Source of the DNA: Neorhizobium lilium
Lineage (GTDB): Bacteria; Pseudomonadota; Alphaproteobacteria; Rhizobiales; Rhizobiaceae
Reading direction: 5' to 3'
Length of the DNA: 64,000 bases
NCBI RefSeq assembly: GCF_004053875.1
Contig: NZ_SBIP01000005.1
Coordinates: 186,001 to 250,000, forward strand
Below the pieces are notes generated by a model, which made no database searches, was not told the DNA's origin, and was given only the letters and a program-made list of their open reading frames with translations. This document shows, one piece after another, positions 9,930 through 18,430 of this stretch (its first letter is position 1; each line of letters begins with the position of its first letter). A program made the position numbers and the translations under genes.

Positions 9930-10481
9930 ATGCAGCATTCGCGTGACAGTCAGGTGAAGGGCAAAAGCATTGTCACTGTGAGAACGGCGCCGCGAGACCG
10001 ATGCCGGGCCATCGTCAGCATCGGGGGCGTCACCCTAGTCGCCGCGCTCGGGCGCTCGGGTATCTCGGCCTTCAAGCGGGAAGGGGACGGTGCAACACCG
10101 ATCGCGTCCATGCGCTTGCTTCACGGCTTCACCCGCGGGGAAAGGGTGCGCCTGCCGCACACGCCGCTCAGCATCCGGCGCATCGCCAAGCATATGCTCT
10201 GGTGCGACCAGCCCGAGCATCCGGCCTATAACCGGCTGGTCCGGGCGCCCTTCCGTCCCAGCCACGAGGAGATGATGCGTTCCGACGGGCTCTACGACAT
10301 CTGTCTCGTGCTGGACTGGAACATCACCTCGCGAAAGCGACATGGCGGGTCGGCCATCTTCTTCCATATCGCCAAACCGGGCTACGAGCCGACCGCCGGC
10401 TGCATAGCCGTCAGCCTGCGCGACATGAAGCGCCTGCTGCCATTTCTGAAGCGCGGGACCATGGTCCGGGTTCTGGGGTAG
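9930..10481 (+). CDS. L,D-transpeptidase, YkuD-type catalytic domain
   Basis: The 183-residue product contains the L,D-transpeptidase catalytic signature: a histidine in AIFFHIAKPGYEPTAGCIAV with the nucleophilic cysteine in the TAGC segment. Such enzymes make 3-3 cross-links in peptidoglycan or attach proteins to it; polar-growing Rhizobiales are rich in them. The layout matches the compact COG3786 group, where the catalytic domain fills nearly the whole protein. I start at ATG 9930 with a GAGG five bases upstream; an open frame extends further upstream but lacks family similarity. I see no clear signal peptide, so location is open. The gene converges on leuC. Confidence 0.75.
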   Translation: MQHSRDSQVKGKSIVTVRTAPRDRCRAIVSIGGVTLVAALGRSGISAFKREGDGATPIASMRLLHGFTRGERVRLPHTPLSIRRIAKHMLWCDQPEHPAYNRLVRAPFRPSHEEMMRSDGLYDICLVLDWNITSRKRHGGSAIFFHIAKPGYEPTAGCIAVSLRDMKRLLPFLKRGTMVRVLG

Positions 10482-10487
10482 ATGTGG

Positions 10488-10672
10488 CGATCCCCCTCAC
10501 TTGCGATTTCTAACACTTAGCTGAAGCTAAGATGTTGAAATCACTTTCTCTCCCACAAGGGGAGAGATGACCCGAGGCGAGCTCGGCGCCGCACCTCTCC
10601 CCTTGTGGGAGAGGTGACAAAATCATGATCTTAGCTTTAGCTAAGTCATAGATTTTGTTAGTGAGGGGATCG
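10488..10672. repeat. 185-bp palindromic repeat element (RIME-like)
   Basis: The two ends are inverted copies: CGATCCCCCTCACT at the left and its near complement at the right. Each arm, nearly 80 bases long, holds two nested palindromes, TTAGCTGAAGCTAA-like and CTCTCCCACAAGGGGAGAG-like. It fills the gap between the convergent 3' ends of the L,D-transpeptidase gene and leuC. The build is like the Rhizobium intergenic mosaic elements described in rhizobia; exact family membership is not verified. It carries no gene and probably acts as a bidirectional terminator. Confidence 0.85.
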
Positions 10673-10691
10673 TTGATGCGCTACGCACCCG

Positions 10692-12113
10692 TCACTTCCA
10701 CTCGCGGATATCGACGAAGTGGCCGGCGACCGCGGCTGCGGCGGCCATGGCCGGCGAAACCAGATGGGTACGGCCCTTGTAGCCCTGGCGGCCTTCGAAA
10801 TTGCGGTTGGACGTGGAGGCGCAGCGCTCGCCGGGCTTCAGCCGGTCGTCGTTCATCGCCAGGCACATGGAGCAGCCCGGCTCACGCCATTCGAAACCGG
10901 CGTCCTTGAAGATCCTGTCAAGACCTTCGGCTTCCGCCTGTTCCTTGACGAGGCCGGAGCCCGGAACGATCATCGCGGAGACGGTCGGCGCGACAGTGCG
11001 GCCCTCGACTACCGCGGCGGCGGCCCGCAGGTCTTCGATACGGCCATTGGTGCAGGAGCCGATAAACACGCGGTCGATGGCGATATCGGTGATCTTCGTG
11101 CCCGGCTGCAGGCCCATATAGTCGAGCGCGCGCCATTTGGAGGTGCGCTTGTTCTCGTCCTGGATCTCGTCCGGGTTTGGCACGATGCCTTCGACGGAGA
11201 TCACGTCTTCCGGCGAGGAGCCCCATGAAACGATCGGCGGCAGGTTGGCAGCGTCCAGCACCACGACCTTGTCGAAATGCGCGCCTTCGTCGGTCTGGAG
11301 TGTCTTCCAGTAGTCGAGTGCCATGTCCCAGGCGGCACCCTTCGGCGTGCGGGGCTTGTCCTTGATATAGGCGAAGGTGGTCTCGTCAGGGGCGATCAGT
11401 CCGGCGCGGGCGCCACCCTCGATCGTCATGTTGCAGATCGTCATGCGGCCTTCCATCGACAGCGCGCGGATGGCTTCGCCCGCAAATTCGATGACGTGGC
11501 CGGTGCCGCCGGCGGTGCCGATCTCGCCGATGATGGCAAGGATGATGTCCTTGGCGGTAACGCCCGGCGGCAACTGGCCATCGACGCGCACCAGCATGTT
11601 CTTCGCCTTCTTCTGGACGAGGGTCTGTGTTGCCAGAACGTGCTCGACTTCGGACGTGCCGATGCCGTGCGCCAAGGCCCCGAAGGCCCCGTGGGTGGAG
11701 GTATGGCTGTCGCCGCAGACGATGGTCATGCCGGGCAAGGTAAAGCCCTGCTCGGGGCCGACGATATGGACGATGCCCTGGCGAACGTCCTTCTCGGAAT
11801 AGTATTCGACGCCGAAGTCATGCGCGTTCTGGGCCAGCGCTTCCACCTGGATGCGGCTTTCCTCGTTCTTGATGCCTTCGTAGCGATCCATTGTGGTTGG
11901 CACATTGTGATCGACGACCGCCAGCGTCTTTTGCGGCGCGCGAACCTTGCGGCCGGCGATGCGCAGACCTTCGAAGGCCTGCGGGCTCGTCACCTCGTGC
12001 ACGAGGTGGCGGTCGATATAGAGAAGACAGGTATCGTTTTCGTCCTGGCTGACGACGTGGTCGTCCCAGATCTTGTCGTACAGGGTCCGAGGGGCAGAGT
12101 GCTGTGCGCTCAT
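10692..12113 (-). CDS. leuC: 3-isopropylmalate dehydratase large subunit
   Basis: LeuC, with LeuD, isomerises 2-isopropylmalate to 3-isopropylmalate in leucine synthesis and carries a [4Fe-4S] cluster. The 473-residue protein starts with [13 protein letters not shown], contains [20 protein letters not shown], and keeps the three cluster cysteines in FIGSCTNGR and [10 protein letters not shown], followed by [12 protein letters not shown]. LeuD is not in the window, which is normal for rhizobia where leuC stands apart. A candidate promoter lies about 200 bases upstream of the start. Confidence 0.96.
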   Translation of the reverse strand: MSAQHSAPRTLYDKIWDDHVVSQDENDTCLLYIDRHLVHEVTSPQAFEGLRIAGRKVRAPQKTLAVVDHNVPTTMDRYEGIKNEESRIQVEALAQNAHDFGVEYYSEKDVRQGIVHIVGPEQGFTLPGMTIVCGDSHTSTHGAFGALAHGIGTSEVEHVLATQTLVQKKAKNMLVRVDGQLPPGVTAKDIILAIIGEIGTAGGTGHVIEFAGEAIRALSMEGRMTICNMTIEGGARAGLIAPDETTFAYIKDKPRTPKGAAWDMALDYWKTLQTDEGAHFDKVVVLDAANLPPIVSWGSSPEDVISVEGIVPNPDEIQDENKRTSKWRALDYMGLQPGTKITDIAIDRVFIGSCTNGRIEDLRAAAAVVEGRTVAPTVSAMIVPGSGLVKEQAEAEGLDRIFKDAGFEWREPGCSMCLAMNDDRLKPGERCASTSNRNFEGRQGYKGRTHLVSPAMAAAAAVAGHFVDIREWK

Positions 12114-12310
12114 GGCTGCTATCCGTAAAGCTGAATGAAATTAGGAGAGGAGTTCGGCAGTCAAAGCTGCCACAGGCTGAACGGGTTCAGCGAAGTCGGT
12201 CGCAAAGCGCTCCAGATACACGCGCGAAAAATCGTGCCGGCAGACGCTTGTGGTCCTGCAGCACGATGAACTGGTTCGCGAGGCATCCGAATTTCGATCC
12301 CATGAATGGC

Positions 12311-12339
12311 TATATAGCATTTGCCGCGCAAAACGGCAA
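12311..12339 (-). promoter_or_regulatory. Candidate promoter for leuC
   Basis: On the minus strand TTGCCG (12339-12334), exactly 17 bases, then TATATA (12316-12311). Transcription would start near 12304 and give a leader of about 190 bases before leuC. The rest of the 308-bp gap 12114-12421 holds no gene I can support; there is no run of leucine codons, so no classical attenuator. Confidence 0.5.
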
Positions 12340-12421
12340 TCGTCCAGATCGTGTCGCATGCTTGTCATAAAGCTTTTGCGCAAACATGCTTCATCTGGAA
12401 ACACAAATGGAGAACTGCACG

Positions 12422-13336
12422 ATGTCCGAACCCATGGAAGACCAGCTCAGCCGCATCAAGGAGGAAATCGCCGACAGTTTCGACGAAGAGTTGGAATTGC
12501 AGATGGAGGAGGACCGGCTGGACGATCTCGTCGCCGAGGGCATGTCCCAGCCCGCCGAAACGACGATCGACCGCCGCATCTATTTCCGCGAACTGTTCCG
12601 CCTGCAGCACGAGCTGGTTCGCCTGCAGGATTGGGTGCAGTACAAGAAGCTGAAAGTGGTCATTCTCTTCGAAGGCCGCGACTCGGCCGGCAAGGGTGGC
12701 GCCATCAAGCGCGTCACCCAGCGCCTCAATCCGCGCGTCGCCCGCGTCGTCGCGCTGCCGGCGCCGACCGAGCGCGAACGGAACCAATGGTATTTCCAGC
12801 GGTATGTGCCCCATCTGCCGACGTCAGGCGAAATGGTGATGTTCGACCGCTCCTGGTACAATCGCGCCGGTGTCGAACGGGTCATGGGTTTCTCCACGCC
12901 TGACCAGGTGGAGGAATTCTTTCGCGACGTGCCGGAATTCGAACGCATGCTGGTCCGTTCCGGCATCATCCTGCTCAAGTACTGGTTCTCGATCACCGAC
13001 GACGAGCAGGAATTCCGCTTCAAGATGCGCATCCACGATCCGCTGAAACAGTGGAAACTCTCGCCGATGGACCTCGAAAGCCGTATTCATTGGGAAGACT
13101 ACACCCGCGCCAAGGAAGAGATGCTGGACCGCACCCATATCCCGGAAGCGCCGTGGTGGGTCGTCCAGGCCGTCGACAAGAAGAGAGCGCGGCTCAACAT
13201 GATCGCTCATCTGTTGGCACAGATCCCCTACGAGACCGTGCCGAAGGAACCGATCGTGCTGCCGGAACGCGTCCGCCACGCCGATTACATTCGCCATCCG
13301 GTGCCGCCGGAAATGTATGTGCCGGAAGTTTACTGA
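12422..13336 (+). CDS. ppk2: Polyphosphate kinase 2
   Basis: PPK2 transfers phosphate between inorganic polyphosphate and nucleoside diphosphates, mainly making NTP from polyphosphate. The 304-residue, single-domain protein has the P-loop FEGRDSAGKGGAIKR, the Walker B-like FDRSWYNRAGVERVMGF and the lid region typical of the family. N-terminal residues 1-50 are strongly acidic. ATG 12422 (MSEPMEDQ) has GGAG about 9 bases upstream; the frame opens earlier at 12386 without a good binding site. It closely resembles the PPK2 proteins known from Sinorhizobium. A strong terminator follows. Confidence 0.93.
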   Translation: MSEPMEDQLSRIKEEIADSFDEELELQMEEDRLDDLVAEGMSQPAETTIDRRIYFRELFRLQHELVRLQDWVQYKKLKVVILFEGRDSAGKGGAIKRVTQRLNPRVARVVALPAPTERERNQWYFQRYVPHLPTSGEMVMFDRSWYNRAGVERVMGFSTPDQVEEFFRDVPEFERMLVRSGIILLKYWFSITDDEQEFRFKMRIHDPLKQWKLSPMDLESRIHWEDYTRAKEEMLDRTHIPEAPWWVVQAVDKKRARLNMIAHLLAQIPYETVPKEPIVLPERVRHADYIRHPVPPEMYVPEVY

Positions 13337-13345
13337 GGCAACACT

Positions 13346-13375
13346 GCACCTCGGCATGTCAGCCGAGGTGCTTTT
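13346..13375 (+). terminator. Intrinsic terminator after ppk2
   Basis: GCACCTCGGC (13346-13355) pairs perfectly with GCCGAGGTGC (13362-13371) across six bases, followed by TTTT. Confidence 0.9.
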
Positions 13376-13423
13376 GAAGTGCGGATGTGTTATTCCGCAG
13401 AAAGCTGAATAATCCACATTCGG

Positions 13424-13452
13424 TTGACTTTTTCGCATGCTTGCTGTTTAAG
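13424..13452 (+). promoter_or_regulatory. Candidate promoter upstream of the ffh leader
   Basis: TTGACT (13424-13429), 17 bases, TTTAAG (13447-13452). The -35 is good, the -10 only fair. It would start a transcript near 13459 that reads the hairpins ahead of ffh. Confidence 0.4.
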
Positions 13453-13458
13453 CCCCGC

Positions 13459-13568
13459 AATCTGCTGACAAGTCGAGAACTTGAAGCCGCCGACCGGGAC
13501 CCGTCAAGGTATAAACAGATCCCGGAGGTCAACACCCGACAGCGCGTTGCGCCCTCGGGTGCTTTTTG
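13459..13568 (+). ncRNA. Candidate small RNA or terminating leader upstream of ffh
   Basis: Between a candidate promoter and the ffh start there are three successive hairpins: CAAGT/ACTTG (about 13470-13484), CCGGGA/TCCCGG (about 13494-13526) and a strong terminator hairpin CACCCGA (13533-13539) with TCGGGTG (13555-13561), reinforced by an inner GCGC/GCGC pairing and followed by CTTTTTGG. A transcript ending there would be about 108 nt. This region explains most of the 332-bp gap 13337-13668. It lacks the GGAAGG/AGCAG tip of SRP RNA. It may be an independent sRNA or a regulated leader of ffh. Confidence 0.45.
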
Positions 13569-13668
13569 GCTTTGCGCGTCTTTGGGTGCCTTGTTTTTGT
13601 CGCGGAAAGACCCGACGTTTCGGACGATCCCCCTCAAGGGAGATCCGAAGCGCGAGAAGGATGAAACG

Positions 13669-15264
13669 ATGTTTGAGAACCTCCAGGACCGTCTTGGCTC
13701 CATTCTGAATGGACTGACAGGCCGTGGCGCATTGAGCGAAGCGGATGTAACCGCCGCCCTGCGCGAGGTTCGCCGCGCCTTGCTTGAGGCCGACGTGTCG
13801 CTGGAAGTTGTCCGATCCTTCACCGACAAGGTGCGCGAGAAAGCGGTCGGCGCGGACGTCGTAAAGTCGATCAAGCCCGGCCAGATGGTCGTCAAGATCG
13901 TTCATGACGAACTGGTTGAGATGCTCGGCTCCGAAGGCGTCGGCATCGATCTGCGCGCGGCCGCACCCGTCGTCATCATGATGGTCGGCCTGCAGGGCTC
14001 GGGCAAGACGACGACGTCCGGCAAGATCGCGCTGAGGCTGACCTCGCGCGACAAGAAAAAGGTGCTGATGGCCTCGCTCGATACGCGGCGCCCGGCAGCC
14101 CAGGAACAGCTGAGACAGCTTGGTGTCCAGACCGGCGTCGATACGCTGCCGGTCATCGCCGGGCAGTCGCCGACCGATATCGCAGCGCGCGCCGTGCAGG
14201 CGGCAAAGCTCGGCGGCCATGATGTCGTCATCCTCGATACGGCCGGCCGTACGCATATCGACGAGCCGCTGATGCAGGAAATGGCGGAGATCAAGCGCCG
14301 GTCCAATCCGCACGAGATCCTGCTTGTCGCGGATTCGCTGACCGGCCAGGACGCGGTGAACCTTGCCCGCAATTTCGATGAGCGCGTCGGTATTACCGGC
14401 CTGGTGCTGACCCGCATGGATGGCGATGGCCGCGGTGGCGCCGCCCTTTCGATGCGCGCCGTCACCGGCAAGCCGATCAAGCTGATCGGCGTCGGCGAAA
14501 AGATGACGGAGTTGGAGGAATTCCATCCCCGCCGCATCGCCGACCGTATTCTCGGCATGGGCGACATCGTCTCGCTCGTGGAAAAGGCCGTGGAGAATAT
14601 CGACGCCGACAAGGCGCGCGCCATGGCTGAGAAGATGGCCAAGGGCAAGTTCGACCTCAACGATCTTGCCGATCAACTGCGCCAGATGAAGTCGCTCGGC
14701 GGCATGGGCGGGATCATGGGCATGATGCCGGGCATGGCCGGCATGAAGGACAAGCTCGCCGCCTCCGGCATGAGCGACAAGGTGTTCGACCGGCAGATCG
14801 CCATCATCTCCTCGATGACCAAGGCTGAGCGCGCCAATCCGGACATGCTCAAGCATTCGCGCAAGAAGCGCATCGCGGCCGGCTCCGGCACGGACGCTGC
14901 CGAAATCAACAAGCTGCTGAAAATGCACCGCCAGATGGCCGACATGATGAAAGCCATGGGCGGCAAGGGCAAGGGCGGCATGATGAAGCAGATGATGGGC
15001 GGGCTTGCCTCCAAGATGGGGTTGGGTGGCATGGGCGGCGGAATGGGGGGGATGGGCGGCATGCCGGACCTTTCCAAGCTGGACCCGAAGCAGCTCGAAG
15101 CCCTTCAGAAGCAGGCGGAAGCCGCGGGCCTCAAGCCGGGCTCGATGCCGGGCTTGCCCGGCGGCATGGGCGGAATGCCCGGTCTCGGCGGCAGGCTGCC
15201 GGGTGGTTTGCCGGGTCTGGGCGGCGGTTTTCCGGGGCTTCCCGGCATCCCGAAGAAGAAGTGA
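13669..15264 (+). CDS. ffh: Signal recognition particle protein Ffh
   Basis: Ffh binds signal sequences of nascent membrane proteins and the 4.5S RNA, and docks with FtsY (also in this window). The 531-residue protein has the N domain (MFENLQDRLGSILNGLTGRG), the GTPase G domain with Walker A GLQGSGKT (107-114), DTRRPAAQEQLRQLG, DTAGR and TRMDGDGRGG, and a methionine-rich M domain from about 300. The last 90 residues are a low-complexity Gly/Met/Pro-rich tail longer than in E. coli. ATG 13669 follows GAGAAGG; the open frame continues upstream through the leader but without family similarity. Confidence 0.96.
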   Translation: MFENLQDRLGSILNGLTGRGALSEADVTAALREVRRALLEADVSLEVVRSFTDKVREKAVGADVVKSIKPGQMVVKIVHDELVEMLGSEGVGIDLRAAAPVVIMMVGLQGSGKTTTSGKIALRLTSRDKKKVLMASLDTRRPAAQEQLRQLGVQTGVDTLPVIAGQSPTDIAARAVQAAKLGGHDVVILDTAGRTHIDEPLMQEMAEIKRRSNPHEILLVADSLTGQDAVNLARNFDERVGITGLVLTRMDGDGRGGAALSMRAVTGKPIKLIGVGEKMTELEEFHPRRIADRILGMGDIVSLVEKAVENIDADKARAMAEKMAKGKFDLNDLADQLRQMKSLGGMGGIMGMMPGMAGMKDKLAASGMSDKVFDRQIAIISSMTKAERANPDMLKHSRKKRIAAGSGTDAAEINKLLKMHRQMADMMKAMGGKGKGGMMKQMMGGLASKMGLGGMGGGMGGMGGMPDLSKLDPKQLEALQKQAEAAGLKPGSMPGLPGGMGGMPGLGGRLPGGLPGLGGGFPGLPGIPKKK

Positions 15265-15276
15265 TGGAGATGGTTC

Positions 15277-15594
15277 GTGGTTGATCCTGAGGTCAAAACC
15301 CAGCTTTCGAGCTACCGCCAGTCGATCGACAATATCGACGCCGCACTCGTGCATATGCTTGCGGAGCGTTTCCGCTGCACCAAGGAAGTGGGCATCCTGA
15401 AAGCCAAATACGATCTGCCGCCGGCCGACCCGGCGCGCGAGGAATACCAGATCGAGCGCCTCCGCCGCCTGGCGAAGGATGCTCATCTGGATCCGGATTT
15501 CGCCGAGAAGTTCCTGAACTTCGTCATCACGGAAGTTATCCGGCATCATGAAGCCATCGCCGCCGAACATGGCGGTACGAAAGAAACAGCATGA
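15277..15594 (+). CDS. aroQ: Chorismate mutase, AroQ class
   Basis: A 105-residue all-helical AroQ-type chorismate mutase converting chorismate to prephenate for Phe and Tyr synthesis. Recognisable pattern: [20 protein letters not shown] (helix 1), [20 protein letters not shown] with the conserved catalytic Lys region, and [16 protein letters not shown]. It starts with GTG at 15277, 12 bases after the ffh stop, with GGAG just upstream, so it is translationally close-coupled to ffh. It is a stand-alone mutase with no fused prephenate dehydratase. The position between ffh and rpsP is typical of Rhizobiales. Confidence 0.92.
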   Translation: MVDPEVKTQLSSYRQSIDNIDAALVHMLAERFRCTKEVGILKAKYDLPPADPAREEYQIERLRRLAKDAHLDPDFAEKFLNFVITEVIRHHEAIAAEHGGTKETA

Positions 15595-15673
15595 CCGAGA
15601 CCGCTTGACAGCGGCCTCAAACCAGAACCCGGACCACCGGATAGTGGCCCGCAGAAACCCAAGGAGTAATGCA

Positions 15674-16039
15674 ATGTCCCTGAAGATTCGTCTCGCCCGT
15701 GGCGGTTCCAAGAAGCGTCCCTACTACACTGTCGTCGTTGCCGACGCCCGTTCGCCCCGCGACGGCCGCTTCCTCGAAAAGCTCGGCTCCTGGAACCCGA
15801 TGCTTGCCAAGGACGATGCCAAGCGCGTCGAACTGAACGAAGAGCGCATCAAGCACTGGATCGCCAATGGCGCCCAGCCGACCGACCGCGTTCTGCGTTT
15901 CCTGGCGGAAGCCAACATCGCTACCCGCGATGTAAAGAACAACCCGAACAAGGCAAAGCCAGGCAAGAAGGCTCAGGAACGCGTTGCCGAACGTGCCCAG
16001 AAGGCTGCCGAGGTCGATGCCGCTGCTGCTGCGGAATAA
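15674..16039 (+). CDS. rpsP: 30S ribosomal protein S16
   Basis: Protein S16 of the small ribosomal subunit. It begins [20 protein letters not shown] and contains [19 protein letters not shown], both diagnostic. At 121 residues it is longer than E. coli S16 (82) because of a Lys/Ala-rich C-terminal extension usual in alphaproteobacteria. AAGGAG precedes ATG 15674. A GNRA-looped terminator follows, separating it partly from rimM-trmD. Confidence 0.97.
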   Translation: MSLKIRLARGGSKKRPYYTVVVADARSPRDGRFLEKLGSWNPMLAKDDAKRVELNEERIKHWIANGAQPTDRVLRFLAEANIATRDVKNNPNKAKPGKKAQERVAERAQKAAEVDAAAAAE

Positions 16040-16056
16040 TTTATCATAGTTTTGTG

Positions 16057-16089
16057 AAACGGGCGGTGCGGCGACGCATCGCCCGTTTT
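16057..16089 (+). terminator. Terminator between rpsP and rimM
   Basis: A continuous 14-bp stem (16057-16070 with 16075-16088; one G-T pair) closed by a GCGA tetraloop and ending in TTTT. It may act as an attenuator that sets a high rpsP to rimM ratio. Confidence 0.85.
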
Positions 16090-16149
16090 GCTGTTTCCAT
16101 GGGGCGAGAAACGCTCTAAATGAGCCCCGAAAGCAACTGGGATGGCCGC

Positions 16150-16716
16150 ATGAGCAAGCTCAAAAACCCCATTCTGATGGCGACGATCGGAGCCGCTCAA
16201 GGGCTCAGGGGCGAAGTGCGCGTCCGCTCCTATACGGACGATCCTTCGGCGCTTGGCGAGTACGGCAATCTCCACAGCAATGACGGCCGCATTTTCGAGA
16301 TCCTCGAAATTCGCGAAGCGAAAAACGTCGTCATCGTGCGCTTTCGAGGTGTCAACGACCGTGATGCCGCCGAAGCGCTGGCCGGGCTGGAGCTCTTCAT
16401 CGAGCGCGACAACCTGCCGGACGACGAGCTCGACGACGACGAATTCTATTATGCCGATCTGGAAGGTCTCGATGCGGTCGATCCGGACGGCAAGAGCTAT
16501 GGCACGGTAAGCGGCGTCTTCGATTTCGGTGCCGGCGATTTGCTGGAGCTGAAGGGGCCGGGACGCCGGCCGGCGCTCATTCCGTTTTCCGAGGCCGCGG
16601 TGCTGGAGATCGACCTCGAAAACGGCCGCATCATAATCGATCCTGTGGCGGCGGGTCTTCTGGACGACGAGGACGACAACGGTTTTGCGTCGGACTCGCC
16701 GGCGGACCCCAAGTGA
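16150..16716 (+). CDS. rimM: Ribosome maturation factor RimM
   Basis: RimM binds S19 and assists late maturation of the 30S head. The protein has the N-terminal RimM domain ([20 protein letters not shown]), a central acidic segment ([15 protein letters not shown]) and the C-terminal PRC-barrel-like part with [14 protein letters not shown], and ends in an acidic tail. I use ATG 16150 ([14 protein letters not shown]), matching the usual rhizobial start; an ATG at 16120 would add ten residues but lacks a good ribosome binding site. The stop overlaps the trmD start by four bases. Confidence 0.93.
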   Translation: MSKLKNPILMATIGAAQGLRGEVRVRSYTDDPSALGEYGNLHSNDGRIFEILEIREAKNVVIVRFRGVNDRDAAEALAGLELFIERDNLPDDELDDDEFYYADLEGLDAVDPDGKSYGTVSGVFDFGAGDLLELKGPGRRPALIPFSEAAVLEIDLENGRIIIDPVAAGLLDDEDDNGFASDSPADPK

Positions 16717-17402
16717 GCATCGCGGCTTTCCGGGCGACTGTCCTTACGCTCTATCCTGACATGTTTCCGGGCCATCTCGGCGCCTCCCTTGCCGGCAAGG
16801 CGATGGAAAGGGGTGACTGGAGCCTCGATACGGTGCAGATCCGCGACTTCGCGACAGACAGGCACCGCACGGTGGACGATACGCCGGCCGGCGGCGGTGC
16901 CGGAATGGTGCTGAAACCCGATGTTCTCGCACGCGCGATCGATTCCGTCGCCGCCGATACCCGGCCTCGTCTGCTGATGAGCCCGCGGGGTCGGCCGCTG
17001 ACGCAGAAGCGGGTGCGCGAACTGGCAGAAGGCGAGGGGCTTGTCATCGTTTGCGGCCGCTTCGAGGGGGTCGATCAGCGGGTTATCGACGCGCGCGGCC
17101 TCGAGGAAGTCTCGATCGGCGACTATATTCTTTCCGGCGGAGAGCCGGCGGCGCTCATCCTGCTCGATGCCATCGTGCGTATCATCCCCGGTGTCATGGG
17201 CAACGCATCCTCCGGCCTCAACGAGAGTTTCGAGCACGGGCTGCTGGAGCATCCGCACTATACCCGGCCGCAGGTCTTCGAAGGCGCCGAAATCCCTGCT
17301 GTCCTGACATCGGGCAACCATGCTGCAATCGAGAGATGGCGGATGGAGGAAGCGTTACGCCTGACCCAGGAACGCCGGCCGGATCTGCTGAGCCGGGATT
17401 AG
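16713..17402 (+). CDS. trmD: tRNA (guanine-N1-)-methyltransferase
   Basis: TrmD methylates G37 of tRNAs that read CNN codons, preventing +1 frameshifts. The 229-residue SPOUT-class enzyme shows [13 protein letters not shown], the SAM-binding knot segments [10 protein letters not shown] and [13 protein letters not shown], and [20 protein letters not shown]. Start codon GTG 16713 overlaps the rimM stop (GTGA), so the pair is translationally coupled. The C-terminal subdomain ends RRPDLLSRD. In most genomes rplS follows directly; here a minus-strand TauE-type gene lies between. Confidence 0.96.
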   Translation: MSIAAFRATVLTLYPDMFPGHLGASLAGKAMERGDWSLDTVQIRDFATDRHRTVDDTPAGGGAGMVLKPDVLARAIDSVAADTRPRLLMSPRGRPLTQKRVRELAEGEGLVIVCGRFEGVDQRVIDARGLEEVSIGDYILSGGEPAALILLDAIVRIIPGVMGNASSGLNESFEHGLLEHPHYTRPQVFEGAEIPAVLTSGNHAAIERWRMEEALRLTQERRPDLLSRD

Positions 17403-17405
17403 GTT

Positions 17406-18152
17406 TTACGCGGTCACGAAGTAATAGATCGTCAGGGCCGTGCCTACAGCCACCACGCACCAGCGCAGCACCGCCTGCGGCACACGGCGCGCCATCCATA
17501 CCCCGGAATAGCCTCCCGCCGCGCCCGCCGGGATCATCACCAGCGCCTGCGGCCAGGCGACCACGCCGCCGCTGATGAAGACGACGATCGCCACGGCTGC
17601 GATCAGCATGGCGAAGAGGTTCTTCATGGCGTTCAGCTGATGATAGGAGCCGCGCGTCGTCAGCCCCAGCACGGCCAGCATCATGATACCCATGCCGGCA
17701 CCGAAGAAGCCGCCATAGATGGCGTTCAGGAACTGGGCGATGATGCTGGCAACCGATTTTTCCTCATGTTCGTCCGTCGCTTTCGGCTTCAGCCATGGCC
17801 CGGCTGCGAAAATGGCCGTCGCGGCTGCCAGCAGCCAGGGAACCAGCGCCCGGAAGGACGGATTGTCGAGCGAAAGCAGGATCAGCGAACCGACCAGGGC
17901 TCCGAATATGGAGACGATACCGAGCACCACGCAGGAGCGCCAATGCGTCGAAATCTCGTCGCGGTAGGCCAGCGTCGAGGTGACATAGCCGGGGAACTGG
18001 ACGATGGAGGAGGTGGCGTTGGCGGAAATCGGCGGCAGACCGGCCAGCGTCATGGCGCCGAAAGTCAGGAAGGTGCCGCCACCGGCAATGGCATTGACCG
18101 CGCCCGACAGGAAGCCTGCCACAGCCAGAAGCACGATCATCGGGATCGTCAT
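17406..18152 (-). CDS. TauE/SafE-family membrane permease
   Basis: A 248-residue integral membrane protein with about seven to eight hydrophobic spans and the two-repeat pattern of the TauE/SafE (DUF81) family. Family landmarks are GAVNAIAGGGTFLTFGAM near the N-terminus and YGGFFGAGMGIMMLAVLGL in the second half. The family exports sulfite, sulfoacetate and related anions; the substrate here is unknown. It is convergent with trmD (3 bases between stops) and divergent from rplS, so it breaks the usual trmD-rplS pairing without a sign of recent transfer. Confidence 0.87.
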   Translation of the reverse strand: MTIPMIVLLAVAGFLSGAVNAIAGGGTFLTFGAMTLAGLPPISANATSSIVQFPGYVTSTLAYRDEISTHWRSCVVLGIVSIFGALVGSLILLSLDNPSFRALVPWLLAAATAIFAAGPWLKPKATDEHEEKSVASIIAQFLNAIYGGFFGAGMGIMMLAVLGLTTRGSYHQLNAMKNLFAMLIAAVAIVVFISGGVVAWPQALVMIPAGAAGGYSGVWMARRVPQAVLRWCVVAVGTALTIYYFVTA

Positions 18153-18430
18153 GAATTCCTCCCCAGGATTGCGGTGCCGTCATAGCCGTGGCATCGGGTT
18201 ATGCGCAAGCGCCGATCTACTCTGGATCCTGCACCCTCGGCCCATAAAATTGCAGCCGATGGGATGACAAGCAGCGTGCTTTCGTGTATTGGCGCAGCCG
18301 GAAATGGGAAAATTTCCCGTCCACCAGCAAGAAAGAATGGCGAATCCGCTCTGCCCAAGGCTGGTCCCGAGGTTGATCCAAAGGACTATCGAGCGCTCTG
18401 GCTGTTTCAGAAGAACGAAGGTTAGAGACG
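18153..18430 (+). other. Upstream region of rplS with a small open frame of doubtful coding status
   Basis: The 278-bp gap between the tauE-like start and rplS contains an open frame at 18201-18425 (74 codons, ending [16 protein letters not shown]) whose stop is five bases before rplS. I do not recognise the product and no clear ribosome binding site precedes it. A perfect GGGAAAATTTCCC palindrome lies at about 18306-18318. The region may instead be a long rplS leader. Confidence 0.25.

Noticed and set aside
12114..12303. Leucine attenuator before leuC
   Set aside because: No leader peptide with a run of leucine codons and no terminator/antiterminator pair.
13459..13568. SRP (4.5S) RNA gene upstream of ffh
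   Set aside because: Size is right but the conserved apical GGAAGG/AGCAG region is absent.
13504..15711. A 735-codon open frame on the minus strand across ffh and aroQ
   Set aside because: It is antisense to two clear genes, is His/Arg/Ala-biased as expected from GC-rich antisense frames, and shows no domain.
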